A stretch of 64,000 bases of DNA. Origin: Mantis religiosa (taxonomy: Eukaryota; Arthropoda; Insecta; Mantodea; Mantidae). Positions 1 through 11,875 of this stretch are shown piece by piece (within the stretch, counting starts at the first letter, position 1; each line of letters starts with the position of its first letter). The translations under genes and the position numbers were made by a program. The notes under the pieces are model-generated. The model made no database searches. It was not told where the DNA came from and saw nothing but the letters and a program-made list of their open reading frames with translations. The stretch spans positions 2,572,001-2,636,000 of the forward strand of contig JAUKNK010000147.1 of NCBI GenBank assembly GCA_030765055.1. Direction: 5' to 3'.

Positions 1-188
1 TAGTAAGTCACCACAAATGGTGTATCTCGAATGCGAGAGCCCCTAGTGCTCTATCGGGGAAATATATGAGTCAGATGTCATGACGGCAATTTGGCCATGG
101 TAGCTCAATGGATTAGAGTGACTGGAGGGAAACCAGGAGATCCGTGGTTCAAATCCCGGCCATGGCATTGAATTCTTCATGTTCACTA
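1..188 (+). repeat. tRNA-like SINE/foldback family T, partial copy
   Basis: The 3' part of a repeat cut by the window edge. A tRNA-like module lies at 93-165, with an A-box-like TAGCTCAATGG (101-111) and a B box GGTTCAAATCC (146-156). The module ends in the same CCATGGCATTGAATT-type junction seen in the copies near 16.2, 33.8, 49.6 and 49.9 kb. The upstream bases (GTAAGTC, then CTAGTG and CGGGGAAA) match the 5' body of those copies. It is not a functional tRNA gene: acceptor and anticodon arms do not form properly, and the same sequence recurs as a dispersed repeat. Confidence 0.75.
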
Positions 189-855
189 TCTAACAAAAAT
201 GGCAGTTAAACTCAGATCACAACATTGCTCTTTATGTGTTCGTGCACAGATATTACGTTAACCAATGGCATACTAAGAGGCACAACCCGTTACTGAATGC
301 AGAGTAATGCTTTATTCCAACAGCAGATAGATTATAATACATTAAGGCAACAATGCAACAGAGACCGCGCCAGAACAGCAAACAAAAGTATTCACTTTCC
401 ACTTAAATAGTAACAAACTAGATGGTGCAGGCATGTGATATGTGTCTGACACACACTGAACCTTGATTATTGAGCACACTTAAAGATAGATGATGTGATA
501 TAGATATTAAAACAAGATTAAGGCAATACATTACTGAAATTTTGGGTTTTTTCTCATTGCATTTTCTTACCTTATACCTTTATATCTTTTTTTAGACATT
601 TTTGAATATTCAAAATGCCCCTTAGGTCACAGATTAACTTAGCTTGAAATTTCCAGGACACCTTAAGGCAGCCCAGATTAACACCTTTCTGTGTGCTAAT
701 AGTTAAGTTAAAAGCAATAAAACCTATAACTTTCTATAACTTACATTGATAAAAACTGAATAACATGTATAAAAAAGTTTATGTTAAATATCTGATAACA
801 TTAAGTTTTGGTGTTTGGCAATTATTTTACTTTTCCATTAAGTGAAGTTTGTAAA
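189..855. other. AT-rich sequence without recognised feature
   Basis: No coding, RNA or repeat signal recognised between the SINE copy and the mariner element. Confidence 0.5.
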
Positions 856-857
856 TA

Positions 858-2154
858 TGAGTGGCAATCAAATATAAACGGGCCTTTTATTCCAGAAAAT
901 TTATTCATGAAGAATAATTGAAATTAACATTTTTCTTACTTTTCTACATATTCACCCATCTTTTCTATACATTTGTTGCAATGAACAGGCAGTTTTTTAA
1001 TACCAGTTTCAAAGAAAGTAAGAGGATGTGTGCGAAGCCAGTTGTGCACAAAGTCTTTCACCTCCTCATTGGTTGTGAAACGATGTCCTCCAAGAGCTTT
1101 TTTGAGTGGACCAAACATGAAGAAGTCACATGGTGACTGGTCTGGAAATGGGTGTATGTGGAAAGGCAGTCCAGTGCATTTTGGCCAATATTTGCTGTGT
1201 TGATGCTGCAATGTGTGATCTGGCATTATCCTGCAGAATCAACCCATTTCTGATAGGGCTACTGCAACGTTTTGACGGGAAAGCAACTCAAACTTGCCTG
1301 AGAATGTCACAGTAGCAGGCAGCATTAATGGTCTGTCGTCGTTGTCCTTGTTGTTCAAGGAAATCAATGAGAAGGACACCTTTCATGTCCAAGAACACTG
1401 TGGCCAAAACTTTCCTTGCTGACAGTCGTGACTTGGCTTTCACCGGCGGTTGCTCTCCACTCCAGACTGGCCCTCTTTGATGTGGGTTTGTAATGATGCA
1501 CCCATGTCTCACCACAAGTGATGATTCTGTCCAGAAAAGCATCACCTTCCTCTTCGTAGTGCGTGAGAAGCGTGCAACACATTTGAACTCGCACTGCTTT
1601 CTGTTCTGCAGTGTGATACCGGGGAACCCAATGAGCTGACACTTCTCTCAATTTCAGCTCCCTTCGAATGATTGATTGGACACTCCCATAGCTTATGAAA
1701 AGTTGTTGACAAATCTCAAGCACTGTGATGTGGCGATCCACTTCAATGATATCTTCAACAGCTTGGATGTTTTCCGGATTGATGCTGGCGCACGAGCGCT
1801 AAGGGTGGGTCAAGTTTTCAACATGTTTACGTCCTTTATTAAACTCATGGCACCAATGTGTAATTCTGGACCATGAAAGGGTTGTTTCCACAAATTTTGG
1901 GAGTAACTAACGGCGAATTTCAGCTGCACCGACATTTTCATTGACAAGAAACTTGATTATTACTTCTTGCGCAACAGCTGGATGCACCTCTCTCAGACAT
2001 CTCAGCAGTAACTGAGAGACAGAGCCAAACGAGTTTCCAAGGCCACTGACCCCTTCTAGGGACCTCATTGCTTGTGCTGCAAAAGCCTCGAACCCATGCG
2101 GCACTCTATGCATGCACAGTAAACAAAGGCCTGTTAATATTTGATTGCCCCTCG
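858..2154 (-). mobile_element. Mariner-family DNA transposon, full length, inactive
   Basis: A 1.3-kb cut-and-paste element. Near-identical terminal inverted repeats start GAGTGGCAATCAAATAT on the left and GAGGGGCAATCAAATAT on the right. TA dinucleotides flank it at 856-857 and 2155-2156, the target duplication expected of Tc1/mariner. The minus strand encodes a transposase in pieces: an N-terminal domain with VNEN and AAEIRR (about 1910-1985), NPENIQAVEDII then DRHITVLEI (1700-1790), GSVQSIIR and SAHWVPR (1600-1690), a first catalytic-region block like GETWVHHY (about 1490), then SARKVLATVF and INAACYC (1300-1440), and the C-terminal PCDFFMFGPLKK and GGHRFTT (1060-1130). Frames change at least three times and stops interrupt it, so it is a pseudogene. 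It could still be mobilised in trans if a matching transposase exists. Confidence 0.9.
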
Positions 2155-2156
2155 TA

Positions 2157-3715
2157 GCTGCGCTTTCCTTTAAAGTTATAAAGAAGTACTGTTTCTTATC
2201 CTTGTTTTAGCAGACATTTTTACAACGTAGTACGGATTCCTGTCAATTGAACACTGATACTGTGTCTAAAACTTCAGGATACATGCCCTTGTTCACAATC
2301 ACAGTTAATGAAATACTAACAAAATCGATGTTGCCAACAGCAACTGCTTTAATACATACATTTGTTGGACATGAGTGTTAATGATGAACATGATGAGCTA
2401 ACATCGATATGCTATACAGTTTATTTTTTATAAGAGGCACATTAAAGGTATTTAATCTGATAATAGCTATCTGCACAAGAAAAGACTAAACAAAAATTAG
2501 TTACTAATAAAGAACTCTTAGAGAGTCCGGATGAGCTATAGTTAATACAATATCAATGGCACATACAGTTTATGCAGATGGTGTTCTTTACATCACTCCA
2601 GATTATTTTACATCTGCCGAAACCAAGGTACTAACTTCGAAACAGTTTCATTTACCTCAGCAGTTAAACTTTCTCTTCATTTACGCACTCTTAGTCGTGA
2701 CTTCGAATACGTTTTATAACGAGCACTGCAAGAAGTTAGCTGCTAGCTTCTTATGGCCCTAATTTAATCCTAAGGATTAGGTAGAGGTCATGTTGAAACT
2801 GTATAAACCGCACGCAGTCTAATGAAGTGCAGCAAAACCAAGCTTCCATCGCATTCAGGCTGCAATCAGGTTACGCAGAAAGGTCGCAATCTTACCAAAA
2901 GTGCCACATTTAACTTTTGTAACTCCAGGAACAAAGATGGGGACGGAAATTGCATAAATAAACCGTTCAGAAGCCTTCGAGTGGTCACTGCTCTAGTCTC
3001 ATCACCCGGTTTCAGCTATTCCTGTCTGTGGCTGGACACGCTTCCTTAACTAAAAGCATTCAGGGCCCTTCGCAGAACCTAAATGTATGAATTAAAACGT
3101 GTTTATGCTGAAGCGTTATAACCCAAGTTACGGAAACCAAAAGTATGAATTATAATACAGAAAGGGCAACCACGTGATCACACGTATGTCCAAATATTCA
3201 GATACACTGCAATATTGTGACCTATTGATAATGCCTTTTTCAACGTTAAGACATATTTTCATCGCAATTTGAATATTGTTTCCTAATGTGCACCATAATC
3301 CAATTTTGCAAAACATTTTAATTATTTAATAACTAAATCGTGCCAGTCTGATATACTGTGGAACGATTTTGTTTTTACAATTACCGTTTTTCAATGCTTA
3401 TAGCATGATCAATTTTATTGTTATTTTGTTTATTATTTAGGCTGTTATAATCTTTGTCTACAGTTATACCAATAATGTAGATTCACAAAGCTGGGAACGA
3501 GCTCCCGTTATCAAGAGCGAGATAAAATTCGGTAAAGTGTTGAAATTATGGTAAACGGTGAATCTAATTTAACAGAGAAGCATCTCAGCGTAGGACATTT
3601 AAAATGGCCGAATGGCGGACAAAGATAGACTACCACAACAACCAATAAAAAGTGCTGGTGACGATATGTATTTTAATAGCTTCATAATAAAAAACAACTA
3701 TACCTGCAACCAAGT
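2157..3715. other. AT-rich sequence without recognised feature
   Basis: Only short open frames of atypical composition. Nothing recognised on either strand. Confidence 0.5.
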
Positions 3716-3721
3716 ATACAG

Positions 3722-3882
3722 CAAAGGTTAGGAACAGGACTTGATCCTAGGCCTTTCGAATAGAATAAGAGGAAGACATATAGGTACAATTACTTTGTCT
3801 GAGACCTACAGAACATTCACTCCACCACCTAAGCGCTCACCTAAGCTTAGATCTCTACCTCTGAGCTAGATTCCACTATTGG
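3722..3882 (-). repeat. Possible tRNA-derived SINE, diverged
   Basis: Read on the minus strand there is an A-box-like TAGCTCAGAGGTAGAG (complement of 3853-3868) and a B-box-like GGATCAAGTCC (complement of 3738-3748). The boxes are about 105 bp apart, far wider than in a normal tRNA. A similar wide spacing is seen at 32.4 kb, so this may be an old member of that kind of repeat. Weak evidence. Confidence 0.35.
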
Positions 3883-5910
3883 CATTCGATAATTTATTGG
3901 ATCGTTAAAAGTTGCATTTTTTATGAAGAAATATAAGATATAGAAGTTAAGAAAGGGTTATACAAATGAAATAGAAAAGAGGCCGAAAGAGCTAAACTGG
4001 GAAAGCATATGAATTTAACAAACCATATTTAGGCACTTTATTGCTAAATCATTTCACCAAATAAGATTTCGAGATGTGTGTCAGCAATACTGAAGAATGA
4101 ATACATCCTAAATATTAGGCAATCTATATTTTGTATCATGTAAAAACAAGTGCCGCATCAAGAGTGCAGATGGTATTAATCCAGAGTGCGTCAAGCATAT
4201 TAATTGAGCCCTAGCGATCAGGATAATAAAGTACGGGAAGTTTGTAAAATGGGATATAAGAATACAATAATACAGTAAAACATTTTTATTAGACTATATA
4301 TAGATATGACTTTATAGCGCTTGAATTTGTAAAAAGAAAACAAAGGTCATGTAGCTGTGCACAAAATCTAATGCTATTATGAAGAGAATGTATGATAAAG
4401 AGAAGGGAACATCATATAAAAGCTATGTTGATAAAATATTTATGAACAGAATATCCAGTGAGAGCAAACTAAAGAAATTGAGCAACAAGACAAAGAAGCA
4501 CGATACTACAGAATCTACGAAGTGAGACAGACGTACATGAATAAATATATAAATGTTCACGTTACAGTTTGAACTATTCTCTTTCTAAAGTAAATTAAAA
4601 ATCTAGGATGTAACAAGGTATGCCATTAGAAACAAAAATAAAAAGTAGGTTTAATTTGTTAGATAGAAAAACAGTGAGTTGCTTCTTGCGCAGACCTTCA
4701 GTACAATAATGGATAAAATGTGATTTAACGCTGTTTGTGGTGGTTGTAGACTTAAGGATTGGATAACTTAATTCTCTTACAACCACAAGGATGCAAGGTA
4801 AAACATTCATTTTCCAGTGCGTCAGTTGGTCATTTGATGACTGTAACGGCGTGTTTCCTCTTGTTCATCTGCACTATCTTAGAGCTGGGAGCAAGAGGGG
4901 ATCTGGTCTTTGACATCAAGGAAATTTACCTATTTAAAACAATTTGCGTGATCTCGTATAGACACACTAGTGCTCGTATTGCGCCTGTAAATCAATCACT
5001 GAACATACAAAGTAATAGTTCTGCAAGCCGTGTACGTTTCCACACACAAGCAGCAGCACAGCAAAAAGTAAGGAATGTTGCAAACGTACTGAAACATGGG
5101 TGACATCACACTCGTTGCCACAGGTATTTACAGCACGAGATAGTCAAGCGTCCTCCACATATAAGCGTGTCATGAAGCTGACTAAGACGTTGGGCCTTTC
5201 AAACATTCTGGTACTCTGCAGAAGATTCTAGCGGCTTCACAAGCGGGCATTCTCGCGAATAAACCAATGGGGAATGCGTTTTTGGGGGGGGGGTCGAAAA
5301 TGAAGTATGATTCTGTGGGAGTTTGTGACGATATATATGAGGTATGACAGTTGACACTTTGGCAAGTAATGAGATACGTCTTGTCTCTTATTCCTACGTG
5401 AATTATCCGAAGATGAAGACGCTTCATTATACCACTGCGTCACGAAAACAAGTAGTTCCAATAAAGTAGTCCGCATTACAGAAGCGCAGTGTGAAATAAA
5501 TGAAGTCACTATACTATATTACATCAGAAGTGACAGTGAAAACTGAACAAATTCACAGTATAAAATTTTAACATATATCCATATTAAAGCTACTACAGGA
5601 TTTAGGTTAGAATTTGGTTGTATGTAGAGATACTTTTTAACATTTCTACCATTGTTCTTATTTCTTATTTCTATTTAGGAGATGAAACCCTACCAAATGT
5701 AGTAGTTCTTAACCTTTTATGTATCCTTTAAAGGTTATTTTTAAAAGTGGCATTTCAACATATAAACTTTCTATTGCTTCTATTCTTGGTATTTCAGTAT
5801 CTGTAAATATCAACATCTTTAACATATGTAGGTATGTGGATTCCATTTTTATCCGTCATATGCCATTTCTATATATAGTGTACGTCCTGCGTACCCAAAT
5901 GCCGTGTGGC
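3883..5910. other. AT-rich sequence, no gene recognised
   Basis: A 114-codon open frame at 4759-5103 (+) with a hydrophobic stretch near its start is the longest, but it shows no family similarity I know and lacks supporting signals. A G-run lies near 5282-5292. Otherwise nothing is seen. Confidence 0.5.
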
Positions 5911-5911
5911 C

Positions 5912-6494
5912 TGTGAGGCAGAAACCGCAGTTGGGGGCAGAAAACGCAGTTGGTGGAACAAAAACTACATTAACTAAAGAATGGGTCAACGCGTCGAGGA
6001 AGAAAACACTCCCCTAAGGAATCTGAGAAGAATTCTGAATATTTCTTCCAATGACCCCGAAGGTCAAACCGAAGTGACAGATATAGGCGGGGGTGAGACT
6101 CCGTAAGAGTAAAAATGAGGAAAACGAACCTCCAATAAAAATGGTTATGCGTCACGTGATACGGGCGGAATAGTCATGGAAATAGGAAAGGGGCGTGCAT
6201 AGGTAGTCTCCGGTAGGAAAGGACGCTGAGAATCGATTAAAGGAGCGACAGTTCATCGTGGATCGTTTCGGGGAAGGTAACGTGGTGACAAGCAAGTGGT
6301 TTGTGAACAAAGCTGTGATCTAAATGTCATATAAATAAACTGGTGGGAAAATTCAGGGAAGCAGAATGTATTTTCATTTGATCGCTGGACCCTGAAACGG
6401 AGTCGCTCGCCCATACTGAAAACGAGGTTCGCTAGCCTGGAGCAAAATCAGTCTTTCGGTGTAGGATCCTTTATATCCACCGATTACCGCCTCA
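5912..6494 (+). mobile_element. Putative 5' LTR of Gypsy-type element G2
   Basis: Inferred from position. It lies directly upstream of a primer-binding-site-like sequence and of gag/protease coding sequence. It may begin at TGTGAGGCAG (about 5912) and contains a TATA-like ATATAAATAAAC near 6329. No second LTR copy is present in the window, so the borders cannot be proven by comparison. Confidence 0.4.
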
Positions 6495-6496
6495 AA

Positions 6497-6514
6497 TGGC
6501 GCCCAAAGTGTCTT
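6497..6514 (+). other. Putative primer binding site (tRNA-Lys type)
   Basis: TGGCGCCCAAAGTG resembles the TGGCGCCCAACGTG-type sites of retroelements primed by tRNA-Lys. It sits between the presumed LTR and the leader of element G2, where such a site is expected. Confidence 0.5.
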
Positions 6515-6570
6515 AACCACCCGGCGAGCTTCCACAACCACCAACATCTCCTTCGAGACCATCACACCGA

Positions 6571-6704
6571 GAACGAGATTACCGCCCAGAGACAGCACCC
6601 GGTGCAACAGACGCCTAGAACGAGATTACCGCTCGGAGAAAACACCCAGAGCAACAGACGCCGAGAACGCGACGACCGTCCGGAGACACCAGCCGGAGTA
6701 ACAG
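6571..6704 (+). repeat. 47-bp tandem repeat in G2 leader
   Basis: About 2.8 head-to-tail units beginning GAACGAGATTACCGC at 6571, GAACGAGATTACCGC at 6618, and the diverged GAACGCGACGACCG at 6665. It lies in the untranslated leader between the putative primer site and gag. Confidence 0.75.
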
Positions 6705-6908
6705 AAAATCACACCACGACATCGTAGACGTACACCACGGACGAGGTCGCTGAGCACGACGATAAAAGGACAGCAACAACCACCACATTCGACGGAGGTA
6801 AACACCAGCAACATCACGAGTAAGTACCCTTTCCAAAGTCTGTCCACAAGGGGCACTCACTGTGTAGGACAAGCCTGGCAGTAACACTAAAGACTGTGTA
6901 CAATTTAT

Positions 6909-8160
6909 ATGATCCTGAAAAGTGGCAGGATAATTAACGAAGATATGGAAGAACAAATCCAAGTGCAGGCCGGAGACATCGCTGTGCAAGAAATTAGTCC
7001 GGAAGCAACACTCAGCCTCACGACTATGATGCAACAGATGCTCCAGCAGCTCCAAAGCGACGTAGAATCTAAATTGTCACAACAAAGCCAGCAAATAGAA
7101 ACTAAGATGTCAGAACAAAGCCAACAAATAGAAATTAGAATGTCACAACAAAGCTAGCAAATAGAAACTAAGATGTCAGAACATAGCAAATAGCAGCAAG
7201 AAACAGCACTTTAGAAAGTAATTTAGAAAAAAAAAACACAGTAGAATACAACAACACGTTGAAAAGACAATTAGAAAGTAAAACAGAAGAACAGAATAAG
7301 CAATTAGAGGAAATTAGGTTAGGGCAGGCTACTATAGAGGCAGAATTTTTGAACATGCGCACAGAGATGCACGATACACAAAAGGACATGGAAACCACCA
7401 GGGAGCAACTTAACCAGATTTCACAGAATAATGATAATGTGCATGCCCAGTTGAGGGAGGAGATGCGAAACACTTGTGTCGTGATACAAAATAGGCAAAC
7501 GGAAGCAGAAAATTCCACTCATAATGAACTGATAGCAATTAAAGAAACCCTGACACAGGCCGACGCAGCTCAACGCTCAACTAATAAAATAATTGAACAC
7601 CATACATGAGAAATGGCATCAATTAAAGAGGCTCTTAATGACTTAAAAATATTTAATCACCAACCTCAGAGTAATGACGTTTCAAGTGTACCGACAAGAC
7701 AGGAACCGATGAGCACGTGCCAAAACACGTCTTCAACAGTACCTATGGAAACATGAAATAGTGTTAGCCAAGGGAGTATATACAATAACTCTATAAACAC
7801 AGGTACCCTCACCATTTTCACTTCTTAAATGAAATAACCGTGCCAAAATTTAATGACGTGAGAGACAACGCGAAGCGTTACATAATGGACCTAGAGTCTT
7901 ACTTTCAGCTCAAGAACATTCCAGATGATTTTAAGATGATAATTGTTAAACGAGGCTTGCAGGGGCGGTCACTGGCTTTATTTAGGCTAGCACTAGGTGA
8001 CCACACCAGTTACGCAGAATTCAAACAGCATTTTTTAACAAAATATTCGAATGGTACCACACAATATGCTGTACGGACGAACATAAATACAGGAAAATAC
8101 AGGGAAATATTTACACAAAGACTTCACAGTTGGAAACAATGTCGGAAACATGAACATAGA
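6909..8160 (+). pseudogene. gag: G2 gag (coiled-coil + capsid-like), frameshifted
   Basis: Structural polyprotein remnant of an LTR retrotransposon. The first frame (6909-7157) is Gln/Ser-rich and contains a 33-bp tandem unit (7083-7115, 7116-7148, 7149-7181) encoding a heptad-like SQQIE repeat; the third unit has acquired a TAG. A second frame (7259-7609) is a strongly charged coiled coil. A third (7840-8120) has capsid-like spacing, with YIMDLESYFQLKNIP followed by DFKMIIVKRGLQG and EFKQHFLTKY. The pieces lie in different frames, so no intact product is possible. No CCHC knuckle is seen. Protease follows directly. Confidence 0.7.
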
Positions 8161-8970
8161 TACAATACAGAAAGACATAGCAGAAACGCCACAAATAGAG
8201 ATCACCATAGCAGATGAAACTTTCCAGGCAACGATAAACACTGGAGCGACGGCATCTATCTGTAGTCTAAAATACTTTAATCACTTGGAATCGAAAGGCA
8301 TACACCTACAAACGTTACCCACCAAAAATGTGTACGTACTAATGGCCATAGGAAGACAGAAACAGCGTATACAAAAACAAGTTATGATTCCATTCACCTT
8401 AGGCCAAAATCACGTAGAAGTCATTTTTAATAATACCGCATTTGGCTGTACAAGTTATTCTAGGAAGCGATTTCTTCCAAGCATTTCACGCAAAGATTAA
8501 TTACGCAGCCAGAATTGTAACTATTCGAGGCGACAGCGAAGAGTTTCCAATTCCGTATTCCCAGCAGGCAGTTCCCAACATGCAATTAACAGAAGCCGAA
8601 AACCAATTGGAGGAGGAACAACACTTTTTTGTTCAATGCATTAATATAAGCAAAGACATTTACCTTGCGATCATAAAGACTGAGGAAATTGTTAGCACAT
8701 ATGAGAGTTGTAAAAGTTTTGACTTTATTAATGGCGAGGGAACTGACCTAATCAGCAGGGACGAAAAAGAAAGTTTTTCCCCTGTCAAGATAGCACTGAA
8801 TGGCTCCATGACAGTGGTTGTGAACGACAGGCCCAAACAGCAGGAGATAAAAACCACCTTTCGGAACCGCATGCCAGGTCCTTGACCTAAATTTACAAAT
8901 GCGTTGCAAATTAGGGGAGAAAGCGAATGGACTCACATACTTGGACGACAGACAAACAGAATCTCTTTTT
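8160..8970 (+). pseudogene. pro: G2 retropepsin-like protease, broken
   Basis: Aspartic protease domain of the same element. The active-site region reads ATINTGATASICS (8228-8266), where a functional retropepsin has D-T-G, so the catalytic Asp is replaced by Asn. The second half, in another frame, carries the conserved hydrophobic-Gly segment VILGSDFF near 8451-8475. Sequence continues to about 8970, where LINE L1 begins. Reverse transcriptase, RNase H, integrase and the 3' LTR of this element are absent from the window. Confidence 0.7.
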
Positions 8971-8988
8971 TTACACTAGAGATCCAAT

Positions 8989-10596
8989 ATGGCGGAAGAA
9001 GCTGCAAGTGAAATCGTGACGGTCATTTCAGTTCACTTGGTTAAGGTGAAACAGGCATTGTTATCAAGAAGTAATATGAACAAAGTTATTAAAGAAGAGG
9101 CCTTAATTTCTGTGAGTGAGATGAACAACCTATTACACAAAATTAGTGGCATGTTTCTAGGTTTGGAAAACTCGCTAAAGGCTATAAAACGGCTGAGGTG
9201 GGCACTCCACGTTCGTATAGCGAGCAGGTGGCGCTATCTCTTAGCGGGCAAAGGAACCTCGAAACCTACACGCGCTTGCCCTCCCACCCTCATGCGGCAT
9301 CTGGTGGCGTCCAGCAGGTACCAGCTTCTTTGATTATTAAGCCGACTGACCCCAGTATGGCAGCAGACTACGTGAAAAAGAATAGTCAGAGAGTCCGTTC
9401 ATCCCAGGGCCTTAACAGTAGGAATACGTAAAATGAAAAATTTAGCAAATAACACCCTACTAGTGGAATGCACTACCAAGTCTGAATGTGAGATTCTAGA
9501 AAAGGAACTGAAAAACGTTGCTAGTATCCCCGTACAACATCCAAAAAAGAAACTTCCCACAATATTGTCACGCGAGCATCGGAACACCCTATAGAGTGGG
9601 CGACAGGAGACGGGTCGGCATTCGCCCCGCCCCCTCGTTTGTCTTATAGCGTTAAGAAGGGATGGTTAGGGGAGGGATGTCAGGCCCCTGAGCCGTCTCT
9701 TTACCCTTCTCCTAGGTTCTGGAAATTCGGGACATTCAATCTAATCGAGAACCTTCTAGATCGGCAAGCGAACCCTATATAAGCAACACGTCGTGCAAGG
9801 GGGAGTCAGTCAGTTCTTGGTGTAAGAATGCAGTGCTAGTGTACGAGAAGACTGTGTGAGAGCATCGGAACATTGTACGTAATTACGAGTGCAAGTGAAA
9901 TTGTAACGGACGAACTGGTGAATCGTAATTGTGTGCATTACGTAATTCTGTGTAATTGGCAAGAGTTTAACTGTAAGTCGGTGGAAATAAAGAACATTTT
10001 TGAGTGGTGAAATTGGACTTTTCATTTCACGAACCCACAAAGTCACAATATTACTGAAATTTGTCCCCAATACCATAGAGGACTCTGAAATAAGAGATAT
10101 TTTACTGCATCAGAACAATCCGACTCACCTAGAAGAACCGGTATTAAACATAAGATTTACCAAAAGAAAGTTTGAGGACTCATGGCACATTGTTATTGAA
10201 GTAAGCCCTTACTTAAGACGGGAAATTATGCTACAAAAAAGAGTTAAACTTAACTGGAATATGTGCAGAGTAGAAGACTTTGTAATGGTCACTAGGTGCT
10301 TCAAATGCTTAGGTTTCGGACATACGTCCAAGTTCTGTTCCAACGAACAGAAATGCGCGAATTGTGCTGGAAATCACTCCTGGAAAGATTGTGCAAACCC
10401 ACAAAATACATGTTGCTCAAACTGCATCAAAGCTAACTCCTTCATACAGGACAACAGAAAGAAACTGAACATAAACCACAGCGCCTTTAGCAATGAGTGT
10501 GATAGATTAAGAAGAATTACATCAATAATCATCAGCAAGACCGAATGCACTCAAATGTACTCAAATACGCTCAACTCAACACTCATCACTCTATAG
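8989..10596 (+). pseudogene. LINE L1 ORF1 (zinc-knuckle RNA-binding), interrupted by a solo LTR
   Basis: ORF1 of a non-LTR retrotransposon. It opens with ATG at 8989. One frameshift lies near 9375: the protein then continues as ESVHPRALTVGIRKM and LLVECTTKSECEILE in the next frame. The reading frame is cut at 9565 by a 482-bp solo LTR and resumes at 10052, as the LTR sits between duplicated ATAT. The C-terminal half contains the knuckles CFKCLGFGHTSKFC (C-X2-C-X4-H-X4-C) and CANCAGNHSWKDC, typical of I/R1/Jockey-type ORF1 proteins that coat element RNA. It is followed by the endonuclease part of ORF2. Confidence 0.8.
9566..10047 (+). mobile_element. Solo LTR, Gypsy-type (family L)
   Basis: A 482-bp LTR starting TGTCACGCGAGC and ending AAAGTCACA, flanked by ATAT on both sides (9562-9565 and 10048-10051), the 4-bp duplication expected of Gypsy insertion. 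A TATA box TATATAAG is at 9777-9784 and a polyadenylation signal AATAAAG at 9986-9992. It is related to the LTRs at 23.8, 25.5, 57.7, 58.6, 59.4 and 62.9 kb, most strongly in the last ~150 bp. The internal region was probably lost by LTR-LTR recombination. Confidence 0.93.
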
Positions 10597-11823
10597 CGGC
10601 TATGGCGCACCTATCTCTGTACTTAACACAAACTAATATAGACATTCTACTAATCCAGGAACCTTACTAATGGCATTCCTCGCCTCATCCGTTCAAATTA
10701 CACGTCCTATCATAACGTTTCTAACAATAACCCTGGAGCCTGTATACTTATCAGAAATGAAATCGCTCATAATTTCACAATGCTTCACAGCTTCTCCACT
10801 CCTGAATACATCATCGTTGTATCATCCACCACCCCGTCATTATACATAGCTAGCTCATACCTACCTCCTTACGATACACTAAAACAAGACCTCCAGCCCA
10901 TAAAAACATTTCTCAATTCTATAAACCCAGCGAACCTCATCTGGGGGCTTGACTCCAACTGTAAGCATAGCATGTGGCATAGTCCGGTCACAGACGCAAG
11001 GGGAAGAATGCTAGTCGAATTCCTAACAGCACACAGTCTGATCACGGTTAATGAAAAGGATGGCCCCACTTTCTCTGGTGCTCAGGGAGACAGCTGGATT
11101 GACATCACAATCTCATCAATCAACACAGCCCATAGAATCCTGAACTGGCAAGTTAGTAGTGAAGGTACTCCCTCAGACCACAACTTTATAACATATGAAT
11201 TACAAATTCACACTTCTTCTACGAAGATGACCAGGAATAATAACAATTCCAGCAGGCTGTTCGCTACTCAGGCAGGAGACTGGAATTTATACCATCACAA
11301 AATAGTTAATAATGGCAAATTATGGACAACCCAGCTAAACAATGCGACAAATAGACTACAGTTGGAAGAGGTCATTGCCAACATATCGCAAGAACTGAAC
11401 AATATAACCAGTACGTGCTTCCCACCTTTCTTACCTACATCCAAATTCAAGCCCTGGTGGTCCCCACAATTAAATGCGCTCAGGAAGAAAGTAAATGCAG
11501 CCAAACGAAGAGTAAACAGATGCAAGTATCCAGTACTCAAAGAGTTTTACGATACCAGCCGTAAAGCCGTAAGAAACCTCTACAAAATGGAACTGAGGAA
11601 AGCAAAGCAAGACTCTTGGAAAGCGTTCTGCACAGAAAGTATAAAAGTGTCGCCTTGGAAACTGTATAAAATCTGCAAATCAGGACTCACCAAACGAATG
11701 CCTCTATCTACACTAACCAAACCGAAACTTCTACCTTCAGCTTGTCAAGTAATGATGTGTAGTATGCTCCCAGAATGATTTTTCCTTTTTAATGATAATC
11801 GATTAAAATAACTCCATGACTAT
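10597..11823 (+). pseudogene. LINE L1 ORF2, endonuclease part only
   Basis: Exonuclease-endonuclease-phosphatase type endonuclease of the same LINE. The beginning is frameshifted near 10668 (DILLIQEPY precedes it, then ACILIRNEIAHN). The main open part at 10780-11778 contains LYIASSYLPP, WGLDSNCKHSMW, an RGRMLVEFL segment, SWIDITIS and the catalytic SDHNF. A charged linker with PWWSPQLNALRKKVN follows. After 11.75 kb the frame breaks and the sequence runs into an A-stretch. There is no reverse transcriptase, so this copy cannot replicate. Confidence 0.8.
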
Positions 11824-11825
11824 CT

Positions 11826-11842
11826 CAAAAAAAAAAAAAAAA
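11826..11842 (+). other. A-run closing LINE L1
   Basis: A stretch of about 16-17 A directly after the truncated ORF2. It may be a poly(A) tail from premature polyadenylation of the LINE transcript. Confidence 0.5.
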
Positions 11843-11875
11843 CAGTTGTCATCACCTTCCCTGCTGAAAAAAAAG

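Noticed and set aside
93..165. Functional tRNA gene
   Set aside because: The module recurs as part of a dispersed repeat with altered stems; only the promoter-like boxes are conserved.
4759..5103. 114-codon plus-strand frame with a hydrophobic segment
   Set aside because: No similarity known to me, no splice or promoter context, and similar lengths occur by chance in 64 kb.
7083..7181. CRISPR-like array from regularly spaced repeats
   Set aside because: Direct tandem coding repeats in gag without spacers, in a eukaryotic genome.
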